Source: Flemingiibacterium sp045635785
Lineage (GTDB): Bacteria; Bacillota; Clostridia; Oscillospirales; CAG-272
DNA: 38,949 nt
Direction of reading: 5' to 3'
Assembly (NCBI GenBank): GCA_045635785.1
Contig: JAZTWJ010000020.1
Location: forward strand, 1-38,949
A program made the position numbers and the translations under genes. Below are positions 26,441 to 33,444 of this stretch, in pieces; position 1 is the first letter of the stretch, and each line of letters opens with the position of its first letter. The notes beneath the pieces were generated by a model. The model was not told the DNA's origin. It saw only the letters and a list, made by a program, of their open reading frames with translations, and ran no database searches.

Positions 26441-27868
26441 TTAATACAGATATTTGAGATTTGATTGATTTTTGTCCCATGTGTATCCGAGCGCGGTCAT
26501 TTCTGCCTCGGTCAGATAGTAATACTTGTAAGAGATATGCCCCTTTTGATCGGGAACGGGATCGTCGTGGGTGACATCAACATAGTATATTTGCCCGTCC
26601 GACAGAAGCATATTCCATGCGTGCTCATCGGAACTGCTCGGCGCAAAGCCGTTGATGGCGATCGACCGAATGCCTGCCCGTTCACAGAGAAGATTGAAGG
26701 CGGCGCAATACCCTTGACAGATGGCGGATTGATTGACGAGCGGTCCGTATGCGAGTCTGGATTCCAGCGCAATGGTGCCTGCGATATAGTTATTGTAATC
26801 GTAGGTGCAGTTGAGGATGAGATAATCGTGAATGGCTTTGATTTTATCAAGACTGCTCATTCCATCGGTAATGATGGACTTGATGATCTGATCCGCCTTT
26901 TCCTTGGCGGCGGTATGCAATGCCTGCAGCCGTTCCACGCCGAGATCGTATTCCAGCGCGATCTCATATCGTTTTTCCTTTGGGAAAAACTTAAAATTGA
27001 CGCGGGAGCTGTAGAAATATTCCAAATGGATCACGTTTGCATGAAGGTAATACGACATGCAATCCTCAAGCGAAACGGTCGATTCGAAGGCAAACGAGGT
27101 CAAGAATTCGCGATTGATCACATAAAACAGATCAAGAAGCTCGGATTCGCTGTTAAGAGGATTGACAGAAGCATTATCAAGGATCTCTTTGGTTTTGTAG
27201 CTTTCGGGATCCTCGCGATATTCCAAAACGCGCACGGCAATGGTGGCGGCTTCGCTTCGCATGGCATTGTCGTCTCCGCGATAGACGCGGGTGTCATCCT
27301 CCAAAAGATAGCCGCGCAGCAGATATTCCTTATAAGCGGTGCTGGCGTAAATATCGGAGATGTCCGTAAAGGGATCGTCAATGCGCGAAGGCTCGATGCC
27401 CAGGGCAAGGATCATCATTTTCGTCATGCCCGACCTGGTGACGGGAGCTGACGGATCAAAGTCTGCCGTCAGGTCTTCTTCGGTCAGAATGCCTTGCTCG
27501 TATGCCAGACTGATATAATCCGTAGCCCAATGCTCGGAAAACAGTCGGAGCGTGGGTGTTGTGGAAAGATTGGCGCCAACGCTGAGCATCAAAATTTTGA
27601 TAAACTCCGCGTTTGTGATTTCTTGATCGGGATGAAAGAGCCCGTCGGGAAATCCGTTGATGATGCCCTTTTCCGCGAGGGTGGTCACTTCATCGTAAAA
27701 CCAGACTTGGGGGGGAACATCGGGGAAGGACACCGCTTCGGTGACAACAGTGTCCTCTGTATCGGGCGAAAGATTTTCCGTATCCTGCTCCGCCGCCGCA
27801 TGAACGGAAAAGATGCCGATGGATACCGCAAGGAAAAGAACCGCGGATAGGATGCGAATGCACTTCAT
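26441..27868 (-). CDS. Exported S-layer-homology protein with transglutaminase-like domain
   Basis: 475 residues. A signal peptide (MKCIRILSAVLFLAVSIGIF, cut probably after VHAAA) is followed by SLH-type repeats (about 48-95, 108-155, 165-215, the first with FPDVPPQVWFYDEVTTLAEK and GIINGFPDGLFHPDQEITNA) that would bind the cell wall. The C-terminal transglutaminase-like core has Cys388 (ICQGYCAAFNLLCERAG), His416 (DEHAWNML) and Asp431 (YYVDVTHDD). The ATG at 27868 has GGAG six nt upstream. An ATG at 27880 contains that GGAG and is less likely. Possibly a wall-anchored peptidase or crosslinking enzyme; the substrate is unknown. Single gene with its own promoter. Confidence 0.88.
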   Translation of the reverse strand: MKCIRILSAVLFLAVSIGIFSVHAAAEQDTENLSPDTEDTVVTEAVSFPDVPPQVWFYDEVTTLAEKGIINGFPDGLFHPDQEITNAEFIKILMLSVGANLSTTPTLRLFSEHWATDYISLAYEQGILTEEDLTADFDPSAPVTRSGMTKMMILALGIEPSRIDDPFTDISDIYASTAYKEYLLRGYLLEDDTRVYRGDDNAMRSEAATIAVRVLEYREDPESYKTKEILDNASVNPLNSESELLDLFYVINREFLTSFAFESTVSLEDCMSYYLHANVIHLEYFYSSRVNFKFFPKEKRYEIALEYDLGVERLQALHTAAKEKADQIIKSIITDGMSSLDKIKAIHDYLILNCTYDYNNYIAGTIALESRLAYGPLVNQSAICQGYCAAFNLLCERAGIRSIAINGFAPSSSDEHAWNMLLSDGQIYYVDVTHDDPVPDQKGHISYKYYYLTEAEMTALGYTWDKNQSNLKYLY

Positions 27869-27895
27869 TCTGTTCTCCATATAATCATCAGCACA

Positions 27896-27922
27896 AAACG
27901 CGACCGACGTGTTTTGTGTCGT
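27896..27922 (-). other. Leader hairpin of the SLH gene
   Basis: An inverted repeat with arms built around CACAAAAC and GTTTTGTG, about 10 bp with one mismatch, in the 5' leader roughly 30 nt before the start codon. It has no T run in either useful direction. It could affect mRNA stability (inference). Confidence 0.45.
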
Positions 27923-27945
27923 ATTCGGTAAAAACTCACAAATTT

Positions 27946-27974
27946 ATTTTATCATATAAAGTATTCACTGTCAA
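27946..27974 (-). promoter_or_regulatory. Promoter of the SLH/transglutaminase gene
   Basis: Minus strand: a consensus -35 TTGACA (27974-27969), a 17-bp spacer and -10 TAAAAT (27951-27946). Confidence 0.82.
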
Positions 27975-28074
27975 CTGTTTCTGTTAAGATCGAAATTATT
28001 TTACAAATGTCCTTATGTTTTTTCACGGATGAGGGGTTTTTATGAATTTTTTATGCCTCTCGCAGGCAAAAAAC

Positions 28075-28114
28075 AAAAAACCTGCCATTTGTTATCTTCA
28101 AATGGCAGGTTTTT
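28075..28114 (-). terminator. Terminator of the amino-acid ABC transporter operon
   Basis: A perfect inverted repeat (AAAAACCTGCCATTTG with CAAATGGCAGGTTTTT, 7-nt loop), T-rich on both strands, eight nt after the ATPase stop codon. Confidence 0.88.
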
Positions 28115-28121
28115 AAGAAAA

Positions 28122-28946
28122 TTATAACACTTTGGATAAAAATTCGCGGGTACGGGGGTTTTGCGGATTTGCGAAGAATGCCTCCGGTGTGTTCTGCTCT
28201 AAAATAATGCCCTGATCCATGAACAGAATGCGGGAACCGACCTCGCGTGCGAAGCCCATTTCGTGAGTGACGACCACCATGGTCATGCCATCCTTCGCCA
28301 GCTCCTTCATGAGGTCGAGAACTTCACCGACCATTTCGGGGTCCAGTGCGCTGGTTGGCTCGTCGAACAGAATCACATCGGGATTCATCGCCAGCGCGCG
28401 AACGATCGCCACGCGCTGCTTTTGACCGCCGGATAGGGTGGACGGATATACATCCGCCTTGTCGGCAAGACCGATGCGCTCTAGAAGCTTCATCGCATGT
28501 TCGCGAGCTTCTGCTTTGATGGCGGCGGGGGTGGTGGTGATTTCAATCTTTTCCAGCTTGTTCTTGCGGAACAGATTGGTGAGGGGCAAGAAGAAATTGT
28601 GCAGCTTTTCGCGGCGCAACGCGGTGGTGCCAACATGAATGGGCGCGAGCATAATATTCTGGATCACGGTTTTGTTGTTGAACAGATTGAACTGTTGGAA
28701 TACCATGCCCATTTTGCGGCGGTGAACATTGATGTCAACCTTCATATCGGCGATGTTGACGCCGTGGAAGATGATCTGTCCGTCGGTAGGATCCTCCATG
28801 CAGTTCAGACAGCGAAGGAAGGTGGATTTTCCGCTTCCCGACGGTCCGATCACGCAGACGACCTCGCCCTTTTCGATCTTGACATTGACGCCCTTGAGGA
28901 CATCCAGACTGCCGAAGCTCTTTTTTAAGTCAATTACGTCTATCAC
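28122..28946 (-). CDS. Polar amino-acid ABC transporter, ATP-binding protein (GlnQ type)
   Basis: 274 residues. Walker A GPSGSGKST (Lys40), Q-loop FQQFN, signature LSGGQKQR, Walker B VILFDEPTSALDP, and the H-loop VVVTHEMGFAREVG. Compared with the usual 240-250 residues it carries about 30 extra residues (about 110-140, basic and hydrophobic, with NFFLPLTNLFRKNKLEK) between the Q-loop and the signature motif. The start codon is GTG at 28946, inside the end of the permease gene (17-nt overlap), with AAAGGGG upstream. It powers uptake with the permease and the binding protein encoded just upstream in the operon. Confidence 0.94.
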   Translation of the reverse strand: MIDVIDLKKSFGSLDVLKGVNVKIEKGEVVCVIGPSGSGKSTFLRCLNCMEDPTDGQIIFHGVNIADMKVDINVHRRKMGMVFQQFNLFNNKTVIQNIMLAPIHVGTTALRREKLHNFFLPLTNLFRKNKLEKIEITTTPAAIKAEAREHAMKLLERIGLADKADVYPSTLSGGQKQRVAIVRALAMNPDVILFDEPTSALDPEMVGEVLDLMKELAKDGMTMVVVTHEMGFAREVGSRILFMDQGIILEQNTPEAFFANPQNPRTREFLSKVL

Positions 28947-29670
28947 TTCGTCTGAGGCCCCTTTCCATCATTTTCACGCCGAACGAAATCAGCATAATCA
29001 GCACTATGTAAATGACCGCCATGGTGAGATAGGGCACCATGAACTCATAGGAGTTGGTACCGATGCGGTTGAAGGCAACATACAGATCCGCCGCGCCGAC
29101 AAAGGATACGACAGAGGTTTCCTTGATGAGCGTAATGAACTCATTGCCTAAGGTGGGAAGGATGTTCTTCACCGCCTGCGGAATTACGATATTGACCATG
29201 GTAGTCGCAAAGGAAAGCCCCACCGCTCGACCTGCCTCCATCTGACCGATATCCACAGATTGGATGCCCGATCGCATGATCTCGGATATGTAGGCACCGC
29301 TGTTGAGACCAAACACGATGACCGCCACATTGACGCCCGACATGTTGACACCGATCAAGGGCAGCATGACGTAGTAGAACAGCAAAAGCTGTACGACCAT
29401 AGGCGTGCCGCGGAAAAATCCCACGTAGAAGGTGCAGATATTGTTAAGTACACGGGGCAGCGTTTTGTATTTGGGGATGACGCGCGCAGTAGCAATGAGC
29501 GTGCCGATGACAATACCGATGAGCAGACCGATAACGGCGATGAGAAGGGTGTTGCGAAGTCCCTCAAGCACCATGGTGTAGCCGTTCCGTAGGATCAGTA
29601 TTTCAAGAAATTTTCCGATTTTTTTGGCAAATCCGCTCATGTCCAGCAGATTTTGAATTAAACTTTCCAA
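28930..29670 (-). CDS. Polar amino-acid ABC transporter, permease (HisM/GlnP type)
   Basis: 246 residues, about five transmembrane helices. The EAA loop that contacts the ATPase is EAGRAVGLSFATTMVNIVIP. The N-terminal MVLEGLRNTLLIAVIGLLIG segment is the typical amino-acid permease start. The start codon appears to be TTG at 29670, 11 nt after AGAGGA; an ATG at 29640 is possible but has no good SD. It overlaps the ATPase gene, so the two are coupled. It is separated from the binding-protein gene by 101 nt containing a strong hairpin. Confidence 0.93.
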   Translation of the reverse strand: MESLIQNLLDMSGFAKKIGKFLEILILRNGYTMVLEGLRNTLLIAVIGLLIGIVIGTLIATARVIPKYKTLPRVLNNICTFYVGFFRGTPMVVQLLLFYYVMLPLIGVNMSGVNVAVIVFGLNSGAYISEIMRSGIQSVDIGQMEAGRAVGLSFATTMVNIVIPQAVKNILPTLGNEFITLIKETSVVSFVGAADLYVAFNRIGTNSYEFMVPYLTMAVIYIVLIMLISFGVKMMERGLRRSDRRN

Positions 29671-29700
29671 TGTTTTAATTATCCTCTAATAACAACACAA

Positions 29701-29739
29701 ACTACAGCCTCCTTCGCCGGAGGGCGAAGGAGCTGTAGT
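29701..29739 (-). other. Strong intercistronic hairpin between binding protein and permease genes
   Basis: ACTACAGCCTCCTTCGCC (29701-29718) is complementary to GGCGAAGGAGCTGTAGT (29723-29739) with a single bulged base, giving a stem of 17 bp and a 4-nt loop. The run after it on the minus strand (TTTGTGTTGTTATT) is only moderately T-rich, so it could be a leaky terminator or an RNA-stabilising structure that leaves more binding-protein mRNA than permease mRNA (inference). Confidence 0.7.
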
Positions 29740-29771
29740 GATCGGTCGGATTCGATTTTAACGGATTGTGA

Positions 29772-30611
29772 TCAGTTGTCGTTGAAAGCTTCTGCAATGC
29801 AGGTTGCGGGAGCAGAGTCGATGATAACGAGCTGAATGTTGCCGTTGATGAGGTCCTGAACTGCCAGAGCACCGTTCTGATAGCCCTTGCATTCGGTCTT
29901 GAAGCCGGTGAAGCCCCAATCTGCGTCGCCGGTAACATAGAACTGACCGGTGGTGCCGTTCTGTACGCCGATAACGGTGGATGCATCGTAGGTGTTCAGG
30001 ATCGCTTCTACAGAAGCAAGATCGGTGCAAGCATCAAATGCGGTGTTGTCTGCCTTAACGATAATTCTCTGAGCCGCGTTGTAGTAGGACTTGGAGAAGG
30101 TAACATACTCCTCACGGTCGGGCTTTACAGTCAGACCAGCCATTGCGATGTCGCACTTGTGCTGACCAACGGAAAGGCATACTGCGTCAAACTCCATGTT
30201 TTCGATAACAAGCTCCATGCCAAATTCTTCTGCCATCAGAGCTGCGATCTCCATGTCGATGCCGTAGTAGCTGTCGCCATCCATGTATTCGAAGGGCTCA
30301 AAAGCCGCATTGGTAGCAACAACCAGCTGATCCTTGGAGGAATCGAGCTTTGCGGAGGTTACAGCAACAGGGGTTCCGTCGCCGAAATAGTTGTTGCAGA
30401 TCTGATCGAAGGTGCCGTCATTCTGGATCTTATCGATGAATTCGTTTACCTTTTCGAGAAGCTCGGGCTGATCCTTGTCAACGCCGAAAGCGTACTCTTC
30501 CTGGGTTAAGTCAATGTCGATGACCTTGACAACTTCTTTTCCGCCGCCGCAGGATGCGAGGCAGAGGGTCAGCATGAGGGCTGCGAGAACGAGTGCAAGC
30601 AATTTTTTCAT
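29772..30611 (-). CDS. Amino-acid ABC transporter substrate-binding lipoprotein, apparently circularly permuted
   Basis: 279 residues. A lipoprotein signal with lipobox LASC (Cys21) is followed at about residues 28-77 by a stretch (KVIDIDLTQEEYAFGVD, ELLEKVNEFI, NDGTFDQICNNYFGDG) that in this family normally forms the C-terminal end. The usual N-terminal core follows only after a linker (about 78-93): QLVVATNAAFEPFEY, YGIDMEIAALMAEEFG, CDIAMAGLTVKPDREEYV, VIGVQNGTTGQF, and the protein stops at NIQLVIIDSAPATCIAEAF, just before the point where the moved segment would follow. The fold should be the same with relocated termini. An SD AAAGGAG 6 nt upstream supports the start. It probably binds a polar amino acid; the ligand is unknown. 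Confidence 0.9.
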   Translation of the reverse strand: MKKLLALVLAALMLTLCLASCGGGKEVVKVIDIDLTQEEYAFGVDKDQPELLEKVNEFIDKIQNDGTFDQICNNYFGDGTPVAVTSAKLDSSKDQLVVATNAAFEPFEYMDGDSYYGIDMEIAALMAEEFGMELVIENMEFDAVCLSVGQHKCDIAMAGLTVKPDREEYVTFSKSYYNAAQRIIVKADNTAFDACTDLASVEAILNTYDASTVIGVQNGTTGQFYVTGDADWGFTGFKTECKGYQNGALAVQDLINGNIQLVIIDSAPATCIAEAFNDN

Positions 30612-30726
30612 GATGATTCTCCTTTATAAAAAATTTTTGTAGTGCCGTAGGGTTTCTTAATCTCAAAAATTTCGATTTTTATCAAATTTTTCATCCCAAT
30701 CGAAGTTTTCAAGGTTGCCTATATAC

Positions 30727-30755
30727 ATTTTACACTAAAATCACACAAAAATCAA
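30727..30755 (-). promoter_or_regulatory. Probable promoter of the amino-acid ABC transporter operon
   Basis: Minus strand: -35 TTGATT (30755-30750), a 17-bp spacer and -10 TAAAAT (30732-30727). The leader of about 110 nt contains an A/T-rich inverted repeat around CTTCGATT and AATCGAAA. Confidence 0.6.
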
Positions 30756-30805
30756 TGGTCAATTTAGCTTAAAACAGCGAAAATTAAAAGTATGATTTTG
30801 TGGGC

Positions 30806-32254
30806 TTATACTCGCTTCCACTTGGCGCCGCCGGCGATATCGGTGATTTCGATGCCCGCCGCCTTCAATTCGTCGCGAATCCGGTCCGCTTCGGCGAAGT
30901 TCTTCGCTTTTTTTGCATCCTGTCTGGCGATGATCTTCGCTTCGATCTCCGCATCCGTCTCACCGCTTTCGCTGATGACGGTGAAGGTGCCCGCCTTCGG
31001 TGCGACCGCTAACTCCTTGCGCTTGGCGTCCGCCTTTGCGATGAGATCCAGCCCCAGCACCTTGTCGAAGTCGGCAAGCAGTGCCAGTTTAGTGGCATCG
31101 TTTGTTTTATATTTCAGCACGTCGTAAACCGCGGTGATTGCGAGGGCGGTGTTCAGATCGTTGCCCAGCGCATCAAGGAATTTTGCCTTCAGCGCATCAA
31201 AGGCTTCGCTGTCGATTGCGTCCTCCGAGGGCTTCAGCGCGGCGATCTTTGTGATCAGCTTGCCGTAGGTGACAACCGCATTGTCGAGGTTTTCCCACGA
31301 GAATACAAGATTTTTGCGGTAATGGGATTGCAGGCAGAACAGACGGTATGCCAGAGGATCGTAGCCCTTTTCTTCCAGCAGGGATACGGTCAAAAATTCG
31401 CCCTTGGATTTGGACATTTTACCGGAGTTGGTGTTCAGATGATGCACATGCATCCAATAGTTGCACCATTTGTGGCCGAGATATGCCTCGGATTGGGCGA
31501 TTTCATTGGTGTGGTGGGGGAATGCGTTGTCGATGCCGCCGCAATGGATATCAAGATCCTCGCCGAGATGCTTCATGGAAATGCCGGAGCATTCGATATG
31601 CCAGCCGGGATAGCCCACACCCCACGGAGAATCCCACTTGAGCGCCTGATCTTCAAACTTGGACTTGGTGAACCAAAGCACGAAATCGTTCTTGTTGCGC
31701 TTGTTTTCGTCTTCTTCGACGCCCTCGCGCACGCCAACCTCAAGATCGTCCTCACTAAAATCGTTGAAGATGTAATATTGCTTGAGCTTCGACACATCAA
31801 AATAGATGTTGCCGCCTGCCGCATAGGCATAGCCCTTGTCGAGAAGCGTTTCGATGATGTGAATGTAATCGTCGATGCAATTTGTGGCAGGCTCCACCAC
31901 ATCAGGACGCTTGATGTTCAATTTGCGGCAGTCTTCAAAAAATGCATCGGTGTAAAACTTTGCGATCTCCATGACGGATTTGTTCTCGCGCTTTGCACCC
32001 TTTAGCATCTTATCCTCGCCCGTATCCGCATCGGAAGCCAGATGTCCCACGTCGGTTATGTTCATGACGCGCTTGACATTATAGCCCGCGTAACGCAGGG
32101 ATTTTTCTAAAACATCCTCCATGATATAGGAGCGAAGATTGCCGATGTGGGCAAAATGGTATACGGTGGGACCGCAGGTATACATTTTTACGAGGTTTGG
32201 ATCGTTGGGGACAAAATCCTCGCGGTTCCTTGTGGCGGTATTGTAGAGCTTCAT
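30806..32254 (-). CDS. cysS: Cysteinyl-tRNA synthetase
   Basis: Charges tRNA-Cys. 482 residues, the usual length. YTCGPTVYHFAHIGNLRSYI holds the first zinc cysteine (Cys27) and the HIGH motif (HIGN). PGWHIECSGIS carries further zinc ligands, and GKMSKSKGEF is the KMSKS loop. A C-terminal helical anticodon-binding domain ends the protein. It overlaps cysE by 4 nt (ATGA) and has its own SD AAGGAG 8 nt upstream. It is co-transcribed with cysE behind a cysteine-type T-box leader, so charging and synthesis of cysteine respond together. Confidence 0.97.
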   Translation of the reverse strand: MKLYNTATRNREDFVPNDPNLVKMYTCGPTVYHFAHIGNLRSYIMEDVLEKSLRYAGYNVKRVMNITDVGHLASDADTGEDKMLKGAKRENKSVMEIAKFYTDAFFEDCRKLNIKRPDVVEPATNCIDDYIHIIETLLDKGYAYAAGGNIYFDVSKLKQYYIFNDFSEDDLEVGVREGVEEDENKRNKNDFVLWFTKSKFEDQALKWDSPWGVGYPGWHIECSGISMKHLGEDLDIHCGGIDNAFPHHTNEIAQSEAYLGHKWCNYWMHVHHLNTNSGKMSKSKGEFLTVSLLEEKGYDPLAYRLFCLQSHYRKNLVFSWENLDNAVVTYGKLITKIAALKPSEDAIDSEAFDALKAKFLDALGNDLNTALAITAVYDVLKYKTNDATKLALLADFDKVLGLDLIAKADAKRKELAVAPKAGTFTVISESGETDAEIEAKIIARQDAKKAKNFAEADRIRDELKAAGIEITDIAGGAKWKRV

Positions 32255-32961
32255 TTGGTGTCTCCTTCCGGATTTTGATTCTTTTGCGTTTGTTCAAGCA
32301 GCTTTTCAAGATGCTCGATGCGGATGTTCAGTCTGCAAATTTCCTGCGCGACAGGGTCGGGAATGTGTACCTGGTCCAGATCGCAGTCAGCCTTTGTCTG
32401 ACCTTTGCGAACCACGCGGGCGGGGATGCCCACTGCCGTCGAATTGGCGGGGACTTCCTCCAACACCACCGCATTGGCGGCGATTTTGGAATTGTCGCCC
32501 ACCTTAAAGGGGCCGAGCACCTTTGCGCCCGATCCGACCATGACGTTGTTGCCGAGCGTGGGGTGACGCTTGCCCACATCCTTGCCCGTACCGCCGAGGG
32601 TAACGCCCTGATAGATGGTGCAGTTATCGCCGATCTCTGCGGTCTCACCGATGACGACTGCGCTTCCGTGGTCGATGAACAGCCCTTTGCCGATGGTGGC
32701 GCCGGGATGGATCTCGATGCCCGTCAGAAAACGCGCGCCTTGGCTGACCATGCGGGCGGCAAAGTGCATATTCTTTTTATACAGCTGATGGCTGAGCCGA
32801 TAGGCAAGCACGGCATGAAAGCCGGAATAGAGCAAGGCGACCTCCAAATTGCCGGTGGCGGCAGGGTCGCGCTCGCGAATGACTTGGATGTCATTGGCGA
32901 TCTCATTCTTGATTTTTTTGAGATTTCTGCCGATGGCAGCGGGATCAATGCGAATGATCAT
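32251..32961 (-). CDS. cysE: Serine O-acetyltransferase
   Basis: First step of cysteine synthesis: serine plus acetyl-CoA to O-acetylserine. 236 residues. An N-terminal helical region (about 1-75, YRLSHQLYKKNMHFAARMVS) precedes a left-handed beta-helix of hexapeptide repeats with GIEIHPGATIGKGLFIDHGS, VVIGETAEIGDNCTIYQGVT and LGGTGKDVGKRHPTLGNNV. The C-terminal tail is longer than usual, with a coiled-coil-like end (IRIEHLEKLLEQTQKNQ). Candidate ATGs are at 32967 and 32961; I chose 32961 for its distance from the leader hairpin. In-frame codons further upstream run into the T-box and are not coding. Translated with cysS. Confidence 0.95.
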   Translation of the reverse strand: MIIRIDPAAIGRNLKKIKNEIANDIQVIRERDPAATGNLEVALLYSGFHAVLAYRLSHQLYKKNMHFAARMVSQGARFLTGIEIHPGATIGKGLFIDHGSAVVIGETAEIGDNCTIYQGVTLGGTGKDVGKRHPTLGNNVMVGSGAKVLGPFKVGDNSKIAANAVVLEEVPANSTAVGIPARVVRKGQTKADCDLDQVHIPDPVAQEICRLNIRIEHLEKLLEQTQKNQNPEGDTK

Positions 32962-33000
32962 AATCATTACCGTGCCTTCGCGAAAGCGAAGGCTTCCTTG
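32961..33000 (-). promoter_or_regulatory. SD-hairpin-YGGT leader element, copy 4 (cysE)
   Basis: Minus strand: CAAGGAA (33000-32994), a perfect 8-bp stem (GCCTTCGC with GCGAAGGC, 32993-32974, 4-nt loop), then ACGGT and seven bases to the ATG at 32961. It lies downstream of the T-box terminator, so it would affect translation of read-through transcripts only. Confidence 0.6.
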
Positions 33001-33045
33001 TCCGAATTTTTGGCGGCTTTTTGCCGCGCCGATGCAGGGGGTGAA

Positions 33046-33316
33046 AAACAAAAAACGCCCATAAGTCCCATGACTTATAAAGGCGTAGTGACGCGGTTCC
33101 ACTTTACATTATACTCAACGGATTCAGCAATATGCGTAAATCCCGCTTCTGTAACGGGAAGCACCCGTGTACGGCTACTGCAAATTTCGCCGCACAGGCT
33201 CACGGACGCACTCTTGTCACCCGCATCGGCACGCGCTCCCAGCAGGCGAAATTCGCCGCGCGATTCTCTGAACCGACACGATGAGACATCCTTCCGCTCA
33301 TCGCCTTTTTATATAC
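33046..33316 (-). promoter_or_regulatory. T-box leader, cysteine specific
   Basis: tRNA-sensing leader upstream of cysE-cysS. Minus strand: the T-box sequence AAAGTGGAACCGCGTCACTA (about 33106-33087) and a terminator stem (ACGCC...TATAAGTC with GACTTATGGGCGT, 33086-33050) followed by a T run. Stem I contains the TTCAGAGAATCGCG region. The likely specifier codon is TGC (33210-33208) in GACAAGAGTGCGTCCG, matching tRNA-Cys. When uncharged tRNA-Cys binds, the antiterminator should form and cysE-cysS be transcribed (established T-box mechanism). The stem boundaries and specifier were read by eye. Confidence 0.9.
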
Positions 33317-33322
33317 ATCTAT

Positions 33323-33351
33323 ATTATAGTCCATCCGCCGCTGTTTGTAAA
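33323..33351 (-). promoter_or_regulatory. Promoter of the T-box-cysE-cysS operon
   Basis: Minus strand: -35 TTTACA (33351-33346), a 17-bp spacer and a perfect -10 TATAAT (33328-33323). Confidence 0.8.
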
Positions 33352-33395
33352 GACTTTTTTGAAAAATTCATAAAAAATTTGCCATTCCATGCAGA

Positions 33396-33432
33396 AAAAC
33401 AGGTGCGGTGCCGTCTTTTTGGACGGCACCGC
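33396..33432 (-). terminator. Terminator of the rimP-infB operon
   Basis: A perfect 11-bp GC-rich stem (GCGGTGCCGTC with GACGGCACCGC, 6-nt loop), followed on the minus strand by ACCTGTTTTT. It lies 12 nt after the infB stop codon. Confidence 0.85.
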
Positions 33433-33444
33433 GCTCTTTACAGA

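Noticed and set aside
32968..33102. N-terminal extension of cysE into the T-box terminator
   Set aside because: The region is a structured RNA leader; the CysE family start fits 32961.
33087..33106. The T-box sequence read as coding
   Set aside because: It matches the conserved T-box RNA element and is followed by a terminator, so it is a leader.
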